DNA from: Allacma fusca
Lineage: Eukaryota; Arthropoda; Collembola; Symphypleona; Sminthuridae
NCBI GenBank assembly: GCA_947179485.1
Contig: OX359248.1
Span: 46,386,847 to 46,450,846 of the forward strand
DNA: 64,000 nt
Direction: 5' to 3'
The number at the start of each line of letters is the position of its first letter. Position 1 is the stretch's first letter. Below are positions 40,836 to 51,520 of this stretch, in pieces. The notes under the pieces are model-generated. The model was not told the origin of the DNA, ran no database searches, and saw only the letters and a program-made list of their open reading frames with translations. The translations under genes and the position numbers were made by a program.

Positions 40836-41022
40836 ACAGTGAGATCGCGCTAGAAGGGACTTCCTTAAAATAGCATTTTCTCCCTGCGACCCAAACTACA
40901 ACATAGGACATTCCCATTCACCCCAATGTTATTTTGTTCCCTTATAAGAGTATGTTATTATTGGAGTTAAATTTCCCTTCTTCTCACGCCTGCTCTTATA
41001 CCAAGAGTCCACTGTACATACA
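40836..41022. mobile_element. degenerate palindromic MITE-like repeat, copy 6
   Basis: The 3' end read in reverse complement is ACAGTGGACTCTTGGTATAA then GAGCAGG. The 5' end is ACAGTGAGATCGCGCTAGAA then GGGACTTCC. The two ends are therefore imperfect inverted repeats about 185 bases apart. The reverse complement also holds AACATTGGGGTGAATGGGAA, the family core. This is the clearest whole copy in the window. Confidence 0.55.
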
Positions 41023-41892
41023 TGGAAATATCTTCTGACAAACTTTATATAATCTTCCTTTGTATTATATATAGATAAACAATGGCCTCATATCCAGCAC
41101 ATGCTTCTACGGAGACTTTTCATCTGAAGCGAACGTATCTTGAGTCAGCAGCCCGTAAAAATATATGATGAATTCACAATATGGACGTATGCACACACAT
41201 TGACGTATCAATATATGTACATATATCTCAGCAATGCTTCCTTACATATGTTCATGCTCATTACAACTTGTTTTACGTACTTTTTTCTCTTTGTGAGTTT
41301 CAATACAGTTCTTTCTTTTATCCCTCGTCTCCAAAGAATCGCCTGCCTCTACACATATCTTATGTTTTTGCATTTGAAAATAAACATATTACTCGTCTAC
41401 GCTCTACAAAGGGTTTCCTAGGTTCCGGGACTTCCACGAAGACATATCTTTGAGAGTTACAGGGAAATTTGTGAGGGAATTTCCGTGAAATATACAATCT
41501 AGTAGTTTTGTGGTTGTTGACGGAAGTGAAATTAAATGTTAAAAATAAAGATCAGCATGAAAACTAATGTCTAGAGTCTAGACTTTATATTTATTGGAGT
41601 AACTTTTATGACTGACATTTTGATGGGGATTTTTTCTAGTTTACAAGGTCATAGGGGCGTAAGAAAATTTGTCTCCCGTAATAACTTCCATTTAGATACT
41701 TTCACTATGCATGTATGTATATGTTGCTCCTAACAACGTCTGCTAAAAATTTCAATTTGCCGAGCATCAACTCCACTTCAAAATGTTTTAGTTGAAATGA
41801 AATTGAATGAAACTATTTGTAGTACTAAAATATTTTGTGCACTCTCGACCTAGGATAGCGTCCCTAAAAGTAGGAAAATTTGAATAAAAATT

Positions 41893-42020
41893 GACGGGAC
41901 CAATTACACGCTCTCCTGAGGAGAAAAATTAACATTGTAGTAACCATGGGATTGGGTTTAAATACTTTCCCCAAATAGGGAAGGAGCTCTTAGGAGGGGT
42001 GTCTTCCAGGGGGAATGTAA
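41893..42020. mobile_element. degenerate palindromic MITE-like repeat, copy 7
   Basis: It carries CTCTCCTGAGGAGAAAAATT, AACATTGTAGTAACCATGGG and TACTTTCCCCAAATAGGG in the order seen in copies 2 and 8. Outer ends are not clear. Confidence 0.45.
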
Positions 42021-43365
42021 ATTTTGAGTAAGTGCGGCCAGATATTTTTGACAGTGTCAGTCATAAAAGCCTGTATTGATTAATGTTACAATGTAATGGG
42101 AATTATTTGGGTTGAAGGGAGAAAGTCCCCCTAGGTTAAAAATATATAAAGTGGGACAGAATTTAGGAAATAGCAAGGAGTCCATTTCCGCTCTTCCCAC
42201 ACATATGTGCCCTGAGCCCATGTGAGGACCATTGGTTGGGTGGTAGTACTGCTTCTGGGAATGTAATTGGGATGTTCGAACCGGGTTTTGTTAATTGCAA
42301 CCCATAGCAATGTTTCATTGGACCGGTTAATTGAATTGGAGCAACTACGACTCTCTAAAACTCCTCTCAAGATCTTTTCAAACATGTGCTTTTACAGTGG
42401 AGTCAAATGCATTCTCGGAATTTATTCCCAATTCCACGTAAAATATTGCTGTATAAAAAGGAGGAAAATAAAATTGAGGGAGAGTCGTGACAAACTGCGT
42501 ACTTTATCGACCACTACAAAAAAATTCTAAAAGCTTCAACTTCTCCTAAAAGGTTAGGACTCAAAGGAATTTCCAAAGCAGAAATTACCGTCAAGTCCAT
42601 ATGCAAACATGTTATGACATGGGTTGGATTACTTGAGAGTTTAGTCCTAAACATAAACCTGATTGCATTTCCCACTTTCCACAGCATATAAAGGTTACAC
42701 AGTGGGAAAAGTTGTGGCTGGTCCGCCCACGTCAAACTCTGTAGTTCACACCTAGTACTCTTTATTTCTAGGCTGTACTTTTACAAACTAGCATATATGG
42801 ATATAAATACATGCACGACCCATGCATATGCATTGAGCTTACAAATAAAAGCAAGAAATAACTTACCAAACCAGTTGCTATATTCGATTGAATGAACATT
42901 TACTTTTCCTTCTTAAAAATGTGGTGACTGTTTACTTTTACTTTTAGCATACGCTACTTTGGATGTTTGCAATCCTGCCTCTTAACCAAAGCTATAAATA
43001 TAGTTACTTCATGTACTCACTGGTTTTGAAAGAGTACAGCGGAACGGCAAAAAATAATTAGCTCCTAAATATGTAATGTTTGTTTGGAGGGAAAGAATTC
43101 ATTTGAAGGAATTTAGAGGAAATTTGAGGATTGTGTAACGCAAGTTTGTAATACGCTCGGAGGGGATTCGTTGGGCAAGTTACGACGCCAGCAGGATGTA
43201 CTATGAACATGTACATATTCACTACTATTAGAGCAAAAACGTATAAAAAAGGCTCAATCTAGAGAACAGGGAGCATTCCAGGATTTTTATTTCTGGTATA
43301 GTAGCGTTGTGGAATAATGTTAATAAGAGATCATAAGGGTATATATACGAGGAAATGTACAATTC

Positions 43366-43537
43366 TCAGTGAACTTTTGATATATGCAAAAGAACCCTTA
43401 CCAAGAGGATTTTCTCTATAGGGGCAAGCACATTTGGGCACATTCCCATTTAACACTAAATTTTTCTCCTTTTGGGAGCATTCCGTCATAAGAGCCACAA
43501 TTCACTACTTTTAAGGGGGCTCTCATAGGGCACTGTG
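43366..43537. mobile_element. degenerate palindromic MITE-like repeat, copy 8
   Basis: The left end is CAGTGAACTTTTGATATATG and the right end in reverse complement is ACAGTGCCCTATGAGAGCCC. Between them the reverse complement has GGAGAAAAATTTAGTGTTAA followed by ATGGGAATGTGCCCAAATG, matching copy 7. It is non-coding. Confidence 0.5.
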
Positions 43538-43974
43538 CATACAGCAGGCAGTGCTTATGAGTCGAGGATTTATCTCACTTATACTAGTAATCCTGTCGTC
43601 AGGATAATCAGAGAAAGTCTCCATAAACAGAGAGTCTGTTTGGGAGTAGAGCCATTGGAGACAAAGCATTGCTGAAGAGGACTGATGTTGACAAGGCGTT
43701 GGCGCTTGAATCACTCCTCATAATGTCAAAGGTGCAGGGGCTCAGATTATACGGAGGTACTGGCGTCTAAAGAGCTTTGCGGTAAAACTGCTCATAATTT
43801 CACTTTTCACTTCACATCATATCAGTCCACGGGGTCTAAAAGTTCAATGTTCAATAGCATTTCTTTACTTAGTACTTGCCTCGGGAGGTGGGGAGTTCTA
43901 GTAAACAAATAAAAGCTCGTGGAGTATGTATTTAAACGTATTATGACACGAAGATTTATAGAATTACCATCACT

Positions 43975-44022
43975 CCAGCCATCCGCCCCACGGATGGACA
44001 ATCTGGGGTTTCAATGATTTGT
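43975..44022. repeat. left inverted hairpin repeat
   Basis: CCATCCG and CGGATGG form a 7-bp stem around a 5-base loop. This is enclosed by CCAG and CTGG with an asymmetric 5-base bulge (ACAAT). The asymmetry shows that the partner at 52290-52333 is inverted, not direct. After CTGG both ends continue with CAATGA and T-rich sequence. Confidence 0.6.
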
Positions 44023-44313
44023 AAATCACCAAAACATTGAACTTATCAATACCATCATCTCAAAGCAACTTCTTCAAGTTACGGTCAAATCAGATAATAT
44101 TTTTGTAATAATCATGACGAGGTTCCTAAGGAAAACTTCCCTTGTTTGGATAAAATAGGAATGTTTTGTGGAACACGATGCGATGAAAAGATTTAGTGTG
44201 TTGAAATATAGTGGATCAAATAACCATAGATTAATAACAATTAGATTTGATGTTATTTACTACAACAATGTTAGTTAATAAAAAATTCATCTGGGAAAAA
44301 GTACACTATAAAG

Positions 44314-44562
44314 TTAGTGAAGGTATTTATAATTAGTGGCTAATAATGTGTTGGTTAACTTACAATTAGTAGTTTCTTTTAAATCAATTTCTTGATCTAT
44401 TAACATAGTAACATCGCCATCAAAGGTGGTTCGAGCAACCTGGTACGGAGATATTGAAAAACGGTTACTTACATTGACTCTTACGGTATGTGACAAACGA
44501 TTAGTACTTTTGTTTATGGGACCTATACGTTCAGGATAACAAACATTCCAAGTTGTATACAC
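44314..44562 (-). CDS. unidentified short ORF in the inserted block
   Basis: An 82-codon minus-strand frame with balanced composition (TTWNVCYPERIGPINKST, then NRLSHTVRVN, ARTTFDGDVTMLIDQEIDL). Two GTAAGT donors occur inside it on the minus strand. One follows the KETTN part, and the other would remove a very short 33-base segment that is itself open. It may be a decayed or spliced exon of a protein carried by the block. No domain is recognised. Confidence 0.22.
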   Translation of the reverse strand: MYTTWNVCYPERIGPINKSTNRLSHTVRVNVSNRFSISPYQVARTTFDGDVTMLIDQEIDLKETTNCKLTNTLLATNYKYLH

Positions 44563-45164
44563 ATTAACTGCTGTCGATTCCTTACACGCATCTTGCTAAG
44601 GTTTTTTAATGATTTTAAGAATGTACTCATTCTTAGGAACCATACACGTACTGTTGCAAGCAACCGGGATAAGAAAGACGAATATTGTTTCTTATATTGC
44701 ACAAAAAACTTACATTTAGTTAGTGTTAGCATCTGAATATAATTCCTGCATGCGTTAGTCACGGTATCATATCAAATATGGCTACCATGATTATCCAAAA
44801 TCAAACGTTTGTTGTTATGAGCCTTTGATGATGGATACTGTAATCTTGTATTACTGTAATATGTAAAAATTAAATGTAATACGTAGCGCGCGTAGTCGGT
44901 TCGAACCTGCGTTAGGAAATACGTTTAACAATCGATATAAGGTAATAATAATAAAAATGCGTATTTTTTGTAAGGTCTAAGTACGGAGATGAGTCTTAAT
45001 GAGTCAGTCGGTGTTGAGTATTTGGAACAAGTAGACATCTTGGTCACTAAAAGTCTTGTAATAAAAATGGTCCTGATAAGTTGTTGAGATCATTGTGACA
45101 AGTGAAATTAAAATAAACGAGTGTTCTATGTTTGAAAGCATTGGTAAAATCTATTTGATAAATA

Positions 45165-45430
45165 TTATAAATGAATTCGTTTATTCATTCTCGAAGCCCT
45201 ATGTCCAGGTCGGAATAGTGGGCTGAGACATTTGTTGTTACTTCGATCTGCAGGAGTATTTTTCCTTAATTGCTTGAGCCATAGCAAAAATCTTTCGGAA
45301 GTACTCCAGCCGCTGTTAGTTTTCCTGATGCTTCCTTGGGGAGAAGTTCTACTTCGCTCGAACTTCACATTCTGAGCGTACATTTGGCCGGTACCATTGT
45401 CGGAACACTTCGAACTACTTACTGGGCAAG
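45165..45430 (-). pseudogene. remnant of pogo/Tigger-like DDE transposase
   Basis: The frame from 45383 down to 45168 contains PQGSIRKTNSGWSTSERFLL followed by WLKQLRKNTPADRSNN. This aligns well with the pogo/Tigger/jerky DDE_1 segment that reads G-x-x-G-S...SGW-x-T-x-x-x-F-x-x-WL-K-x-x-x-K before the second catalytic Asp. Downstream, GHRASR stands where the family has D-x-H-x-S-H, so the catalytic Asp is missing and a small frame disturbance is likely. The rest of the transposase is not visible in any frame. It is a non-autonomous fossil that may be the source of the surrounding block or an independent insertion in it. Confidence 0.5.
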
Positions 45431-45896
45431 TATAGGTCGAGATCGATACTGGGACATGTAAATTATGTGTGCCGTTATGTTAATTAAAACATTTATTGTG
45501 TATCATTTAATAGAGAATCTCCCGTGGGATATTTCTTCCCGTGACCGCCAACGAGTTCAACAACAAAGGCCGTAGCCCTCCTATTGAATTAAGCCACAAC
45601 AGAAAAATGTTTGACTGTGCAACCATGTTAATATTATGAATATGTAAGAGTACTGACCGAACATCGGTATTATTGTGAAATTACCGACACAGCAGATTCC
45701 TGAGTTGAGATTTAAAGAGGATTTTACACCGTATTGTGAAATCCATATTATTAAGCACTTAGGATAATACATTTAATGGCATGTAAATGTGATAAAGTAA
45801 ATAACTGTAAATAACTTCAATATTGTAATTGATACTCTGAGTAGAAGTGTGTTTCAGAACGACAGTTCACTTCAACACCGCCTGTAAATACCATTT

Positions 45897-46139
45897 ATGT
45901 TTTTAAATCCTTATAGTGACCCCGAACAATTAGTTCACCCAATTTTGCTGTCCAAATCTATTTTTGAGACGTTTTCGAATGAAATTGGTTTTATCTGGGG
46001 TTGCTTCCACTGCAGAATTCTTAGTTATCTTCGAAAAGAGTTAATGTCCCTCCGTGGCCTAATTCCAAGCTACAAATATGCCTGCACTCATTGCACGCCA
46101 TATAATTTATGGAAACTTAGTCAACTAGTTTACGTTTAA
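45897..46139 (+). CDS. unidentified short ORF in the inserted block
   Basis: An ATG-initiated frame of 80 codons with mixed composition (NPYSDPEQLVHPILLSKSIF, CTHCTPYNLWKLSQLVY near the end, including C-x-x-C). No family is recognised. It could be a decayed transposon gene or chance. Confidence 0.2.
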   Translation: MFLNPYSDPEQLVHPILLSKSIFETFSNEIGFIWGCFHCRILSYLRKELMSLRGLIPSYKYACTHCTPYNLWKLSQLVYV

Positions 46140-46988
46140 ATGTTTACAAATTTTCCGGCTATATTCTGTAATGTCGTCCAGACAAAATGATATTTCACTC
46201 AGCAATGAATAACGAAATGAAACTAGTACAAGAGAATAAAAAAGGCACGCACGCACTAAAACAAATTATTAAATAATGAAATAATTTATGAATTCCCGCA
46301 TACCAGAAGTCGTGATTTGTTTCAAGGGTAAAATTACATACGTTTGACATTCATTTTATGTATTTAAGTCTTATTTGAATTCACAATCGCAGATCCTGCA
46401 TGTTAAACTCAGAATATATTACGGGCTTTCACAGCCTTTTTCAACGGTGTGACTAGAACGTAATTACCCGTACTTAACCCAAGAAGCTTAATATGTTTAA
46501 CTCGTACCCGCCCAAAGCCCGTGCTGGTCGTGCTTTTTATAGGCTTTGCATATTCAAAAAACCAAATACAAGGAAACTATTAATTAAGACATTATCGGAA
46601 CCGGAACTCCAGTCTCATAAACATTGAAGTTGGTTGATGTATTAAACTTATTTGCTCTAACGACATACTCAAGCTGATCAAAGAATACATAGAATATTAA
46701 AGTTGCGGATGCCTCCCAAATAATCCAAGTATCCAATCGTCTCCGCTGATTCACCTGTCAAAATATGTTCTACCCCTTGCTTCAACTAGAAGAAATGTCA
46801 TTTCACCTATGATCTACGAGGCATGTACTAAAATCTAAATTGTTAGCATTAAGATGCGTCTTCTAATAAATTAAATATTCCTTCCAAACTCAATAGTCAA
46901 TTTACTCTTACACAGAAAATTGCACATAGTATGGCAGCCCTCGTAGTTTATGGATATTTACACTTATAGTATCTCCCTAAATAATTAA

Positions 46989-47258
46989 CAATATTGTCCA
47001 TGCATTCATAACGTAGACATCACGCGTTGGCATGAAATCTCAGAGTCCACACACTGCTCTCTGTTGGTGGACCGATGTTCCAAAAAAGAAGCGAGAGTGA
47101 CCACGGTGTTGAAAACTATTGACACTCGGGTTTTCGACCATTTCGCTTTCTACCCATTATTTGTGGTGGCTGACAATTTGGCAACGCAGAAGCTGATGAA
47201 TGAAGACGACAATGGTAATGATGAAGAATTTTTAGACGCGGTTGGTATTTTATATTAA
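46989..47258 (+). CDS. unidentified short ORF in the inserted block
   Basis: The frame is open from 46989 to a TAA at 47256, with no ATG near its start (TTG at 47064). The peptide includes VTTVLKTIDTRVFDHFAFY, then PLFVVADNLATQKL and an acidic stretch NEDDNGNDEEFLDAVG. The composition is protein-like and unlike the simple-repeat ORFs outside the block. It may be a C-terminal exon. No domain is recognised. Confidence 0.22.
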   Translation, partial: QYCPCIHNVDITRWHEISESTHCSLLVDRCSKKEARVTTVLKTIDTRVFDHFAFYPLFVVADNLATQKLMNEDDNGNDEEFLDAVGILY

Positions 47259-47987
47259 ACATTTTGCAACCATTCCTTTGCATTTATGATAAACATTTGT
47301 AAGAAATGTTTCTTCGTTTCCTAATTTTTTCTGACATCAGGTATTGTTCAATGTTTCATCAAGTTTTGTTGCGTTTCGGATTTAAATAAATCACATCGCT
47401 GTTGTTCTAACTTATTTCTGAACAATTTAAATAATATTATGCAGCATATCAGTCTCCAGTTGTAGCTAACTTAATTATTAGACTGCATTTTCCGTAATGT
47501 GTTAGGAGTTTATGAAAGTATTGTTTACATGTTGATTGACTAGGCTCAAATGAGCCGAATTCATTTATCTGCAAACGACTGTTTTTGACCCCATAGTTTG
47601 GCTTCCTTTACCCCGTGTTGTTTTTATCACTGGTATTATGTCACTAGCGTGTTTTGCTACTTGCGTTTAATGCTGCTGTCGTTTTCTTGTTTACCACTCT
47701 CACTAGATATAAAATAACAAATTAAATAGTAGGCAAATATTATTAAAAATTGTGCATTCATTAGCATCACGTGTAAACTTTGGTTGACACTACAGCTCAC
47801 GCACAAGGCTAATTGTAGGTTACAGGATGTTCCCAATGTTGCCACTCTGTGTAAGTACAAATAAAATTAAAATAATGTGTTCACGAACAATACGCGGTGT
47901 GAAAGTTTAAAACGAAGTCAGTAATATATTTGCAGGAGGAGCACATTATGTGGATAAATCCGAAGTGAAGTTTGTTTTGGCTCCTGC

Positions 47988-48001
47988 AGTAATCTTTGAT
48001 T
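47988..48001. repeat. left target-site duplication of the PLE (14 bp)
   Basis: AGTAATCTTTGATT, identical to 50412-50425. The next base differs (A on the left, T on the right), which fixes the length at 14. It marks the left edge of the retroelement insertion. Confidence 0.8.
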
Positions 48002-50176
48002 ACCACACTTATTGACAATGATTTTCAACAAATATTCCAAAAAATTAAGGAAAAGCAAGCAATGAAATACAACCTACTACTGAAATCATCAAACAATGTA
48101 ATCTCAACAATTCAACAACTATCGGAAAATATAGTGGAAGACAAAAGGAATGTAATCAATCTAAGTAATTACAAACCAACAGATGAAGAAATAAAGATTC
48201 TTACTTTAGGAATGAATTATGCGCTCCCCCCTAACAAGCACATTTTAAAGAATATAAGATTGAAATTCATAGCCACATTGGAATCTCATCTTAAAAATGA
48301 AAACATTCCAGAAATTGAAAAAGAAATAATACGACGCAATATAACCAAAATAATACAAGATGGACAGTTAATTAAACCTAATAATGAAATCATCAGAATA
48401 CTTAAGAATTTACAGAAAAATGAAAACATCTTAATAATGAAAGCAGACAAAGGTAATGCCACTGTCATAATGAATAAATTAGATTACCACCAAAAAATTA
48501 TTCAGCTCATTCAAGATGGCCCATATTCCAAATTATCTAATGATCCCACTGAAACCAATTTAAATACTTTGAAACAAAAATGCAAGGAATTACTTAATAC
48601 CAGAAGAATAACCAAGGAACTTTACAATAGCATTATTACAAATCAACCCAGGATTTCAAAATTTTTTGGTCTTCCAAAAATTCATAAAGACAACACACCA
48701 TTCCGACCAATCAATGACTATAGAGGATCAGTTAACTACAAACTAGCCAGAATATTAAACAGATTAATTTCTCTAACGAATCAATATCCACAAAAAACGG
48801 TAAGGAATTCTTTCGAATTAATGGATATGATCAAAGATATAAAAATTCCTCAGGAATCCATTCTCGTATCTTTTGATGTAAAAAGCTTATATACAAATTT
48901 ACCATTAACTGAAAGTATCCAAGCAGTAGAAGAAAGACTAAAAACATCTTCGGATTGGAAAATTCAAGAATTTGAGCTACTTACAATTGAAGACATTATA
49001 TCTCTCTTGAAAATATGTCTCAATAATACTTATTTCCAATATAACCATGAAATCTACTCACAAGACGATGGCTGTCCAATGGGATCACCTATTTCAGGAA
49101 CAATTGCTGACATATTTTTACAAAAACTAGAAACTGATGTCGTGGTAAATAACTCCAAACTCTTATTCTGGAAACGGTATGTTGACGACGTAATTGCTAT
49201 TGTTGATAAGTCCAACAAGAATGAAGTTCTTAACTATTTAAACTCATATCATCCACAAATCCAATTTACAATTGAAGAAGAGCACCATAACGAGATTCCT
49301 TTCTTAGATGTTCTTATAATGCGCAATACAGATGGCAACATTGAAACCAAAGTCTACAGAAAGAATACACACACAGATAGATATCTAAATTTTAAATCTT
49401 TTCATCACACCTCCCAAAAAATTTCAGTCGTAGATGCTTTAGTTCACAGAGCTTTTAAAATCTGCCACCCAAAATATTTGGAAGCTGAATTATTACACAT
49501 CAGAAAAGTACTTACAAGAAATGCCTACCCGATAAAATTCATAGAAAAAAGAATCAACCGAATGAGAAACAAGTTACATCCGAGGAGAACCATAATCGCA
49601 GAAGCAACACTGATAAAAAATCATACAACACCTATATCTGCACCAGACACATCGATTTTGCTCTCATCAATCATAGAAACAGAAAACAAGATTGAACCAT
49701 GGATTCCAATTCCATACATAGGCAATATTTCTAATAGGATCGCAGGATACTTGCGAAGAGTCTTGAAATGGAAACCTACTTTCTTACCCGGTATAAAAAT
49801 CCAAAACTTAATGAAAAGTTTAAAAGATGGAGAAAATTCTGAGAATGCTGGAGTATACATCATACCTTGTAATACTTGCAATTCAATATACGTTGGGGAA
49901 ACCTATAGGCACCTAAACACAAGAGTACAAGAACATAAAGATAATGTCAGAAGAAAAGAATATAAAAAATCAGCTATTGCAAGACACATAATAAGAAACA
50001 GAAGTCATCATATCAGGGACGATGCAAAGATTGTTGTTCCCGAACATAATCATTTCCTACGACAAATAAAGGAAGGTTTAGTTATCCAACAATCAAAACA
50101 GTCATTGATGAACGTCAACCAAGGTTTTATTTTAAGCAACGCATGGAAGCCAATAATCCCGAATTTAATAGATTGA
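47996..50176 (+). CDS. Penelope-like element polyprotein: reverse transcriptase plus GIY-YIG endonuclease
   Basis: The enzyme nicks the target DNA and copies element RNA there by target-primed reverse transcription. The residue numbers below count from the TTG at 47996. KADKGNATVIM (149-159) and the FFGLPKIHK block (223-231) are PLE signatures. FDVKSLYTNLP (293-303) carries catalytic D294. GCPMGSPISG spans 359-368. YVDD (395-398) supplies D397 and D398. IPFLDVLI spans 434-441. The GIY-YIG domain has GVY (619-621) and YVG (632-634) with R643 and E693, and C625/C628 with H671/H672 form the CCHH motif of endonuclease-positive PLEs. No stop or frameshift occurs over 726 codons. The frame opens within the target-site duplication, and the first in-frame ATG is codon 23 (48062). 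Family proteins are usually longer at the N-terminus, so the gene is 5'-truncated and probably lacks its own promoter. Confidence 0.93.
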   Translation: MITTLIDNDFQQIFQKIKEKQAMKYNLLLKSSNNVISTIQQLSENIVEDKRNVINLSNYKPTDEEIKILTLGMNYALPPNKHILKNIRLKFIATLESHLKNENIPEIEKEIIRRNITKIIQDGQLIKPNNEIIRILKNLQKNENILIMKADKGNATVIMNKLDYHQKIIQLIQDGPYSKLSNDPTETNLNTLKQKCKELLNTRRITKELYNSIITNQPRISKFFGLPKIHKDNTPFRPINDYRGSVNYKLARILNRLISLTNQYPQKTVRNSFELMDMIKDIKIPQESILVSFDVKSLYTNLPLTESIQAVEERLKTSSDWKIQEFELLTIEDIISLLKICLNNTYFQYNHEIYSQDDGCPMGSPISGTIADIFLQKLETDVVVNNSKLLFWKRYVDDVIAIVDKSNKNEVLNYLNSYHPQIQFTIEEEHHNEIPFLDVLIMRNTDGNIETKVYRKNTHTDRYLNFKSFHHTSQKISVVDALVHRAFKICHPKYLEAELLHIRKVLTRNAYPIKFIEKRINRMRNKLHPRRTIIAEATLIKNHTTPISAPDTSILLSSIIETENKIEPWIPIPYIGNISNRIAGYLRRVLKWKPTFLPGIKIQNLMKSLKDGENSENAGVYIIPCNTCNSIYVGETYRHLNTRVQEHKDNVRRKEYKKSAIARHIIRNRSHHIRDDAKIVVPEHNHFLRQIKEGLVIQQSKQSLMNVNQGFILSNAWKPIIPNLID

Positions 50177-50411
50177 TCTTGTTTTTAATTTAAATTGTTG
50201 AAACAAAATAATTATTTTTTGCAAAATATTCACAACTCAATAATTTTAAATTAGAATAATGTAAAATTTTTATAAATACTACATCAAACAAGGATAGCAT
50301 AGTTAGTCATAATTAAGCCCTGAAGATGAACACTGTTTGAGTTCGAAAGCTTGGCAAATAAATTGATTCTAAGCAATATCCACGTATTCCAATTATTTCA
50401 GCATGGTTGAT
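48002..50411 (+). mobile_element. Penelope-like retroelement, endonuclease-positive, 5'-truncated
   Basis: A 2410-base insertion flanked by a perfect 14-bp target-site duplication. It encodes an RT-GIY-YIG polyprotein and carries about 235 bases of 3' untranslated sequence. The 5' end falls inside the coding frame, so the promoter-bearing pseudo-LTR and the N-terminus are absent, as expected when target-primed reverse transcription stops early. The intact frame and perfect duplication indicate a recent insertion. I see no second terminal repeat in the window. It is nested in an older block (43971-52337). Confidence 0.88.
50177..50411 (+). other. PLE 3' untranslated region with hairpin motif
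   Basis: It holds CCCTGAAGATGAAC at 50318-50331, a 9-base loop, then GTTCGAAAGC at 50341-50350. GAAC and GTTC form a short stem. CTGAAGA and GAAA resemble the conserved core of the minimal hammerhead motifs known in PLE terminal repeats. The expected U-H cleavage site after the following GC-TTG-GC mini-stem is absent (AAAT follows), so it looks like an inactive relic. AATAAA occurs at 50357-50362. Confidence 0.5.
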
Positions 50412-50425
50412 AGTAATCTTTGATT
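50412..50425. repeat. right target-site duplication of the PLE (14 bp)
   Basis: AGTAATCTTTGATT, identical to 47988-48001. It marks the 3' edge of the element. The sequence that follows would join directly to the sequence before 47988 in the empty site. Confidence 0.8.
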
Positions 50426-50530
50426 TTTTAGTTTTCTTAATGTCCGACCTAACAGTTGCTACGGAACACGAACCAATATTTCCGAAATAAAAAGTAATAA
50501 AAAGATCAAAAAATGTGAAAATGCAATCGT

Positions 50531-50923
50531 TTGCAATGTTCCCCTTGTTTTGTTTTGTTGAATTGTTTTGATTTTCGTAACACTGCTAAAAAAGAAAAAT
50601 ATGCTTTTAGTCCGAGTAGAGCAAGAATGAACAAGCGCACGCTAGCTAACAATGATTTGTTCCCTCGAATTTATATTCAAAATAACAATTCAGTTGTTTA
50701 TATTTCTTGTCTATTCTTCGACATGGTCGGCTGTCCAATCTCATCATCGCAAAAACTAGCCCAATTTATTCATTTAAATCAAAATAATTTGAATGAGCTA
50801 GTTCACAAACTCACAACTGTACGCAGACACGTAAAATTTGGTTGCTTCGCCAAACAAGAGGAATTTGAATTTTTGACTGACACCGGAATATATGCACATT
50901 TCTGGAATGTTTTTTTAAATTAG
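50531..50923 (+). CDS. unidentified ORF downstream of the PLE
   Basis: A 130-codon plus-strand frame (TTG at 50531, first ATG at 50627). From that ATG it reads MNKRTLANNDLFPRIYIQNN, then VVYISCLFFDMVGCPISSSQ, LAQFIHLNQNNLNELVHKL and VRRHVKFGCFAKQEEFEFL. The composition is balanced and unlike the simple-repeat frames elsewhere. It lies outside the retroelement but inside the inverted-repeat block. It may be part of the original block's coding capacity. No domain is recognised. Confidence 0.28.
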   Translation: MQCSPCFVLLNCFDFRNTAKKEKYAFSPSRARMNKRTLANNDLFPRIYIQNNNSVVYISCLFFDMVGCPISSSQKLAQFIHLNQNNLNELVHKLTTVRRHVKFGCFAKQEEFEFLTDTGIYAHFWNVFLN

Positions 50924-51520
50924 TAGTTTTGGGATGTTCTAAAGTGTAATAATTTAATGCCTTCCATTATTGGAACAGGTACATGTATTGGCAACGTACA
51001 TATGTAATAAAAATTCAGGATTTTAGACCTTGCTACTCTAATGCTACTAACTTGTAAGCTAACTTGTGTGCCCACCTATGAAAAAACTCTAGTTTACGGC
51101 GTGACGAAATAATTTTAATAGTAATCCTATTGGGGGTCATATAGATACAAATGATTGTTTGACTGCGGAGTATTCTACATAATAATTAAAGTAGTTGGCT
51201 TGATGATGATGGTAATCGTCACTTATGTACATGATATGTTGAATTAAGCGGTTCATGTTTTCTTTCGTTCAGAAAAAAACAAAAAACTGCTTTGAGATAA
51301 AAATCAAAGCATTTTTTAACATTTCTGTTTTGTTTAATTGGACAGGATTATGCTATAGCAACCAAGTGTTGCTACAACTTAATCCTAAAAAGATAGAAAA
51401 GAAATACCTCATTGTTAATCAAGTTACCAACAAGTAATTATCTTGCATCTTGGAATTTGTATGTTTAATTCGAATAAACTACCACTTGGTTGTTATGTCC
51501 GCCTTTTAATATTAGATAAT

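Noticed and set aside
44893-44915. tRNA-like B box (GGTTCGAACC) suggesting a tRNA or tRNA-derived SINE
   Set aside because: The T-arm pairing is poor, no A box lies at the right distance upstream, and no cloverleaf can be drawn.
50318-50362. Active hammerhead ribozyme in the PLE 3' region
   Set aside because: The U-H cleavage position after helix III is absent and helix II has an extra unpaired base, so it is described only as a relic motif.
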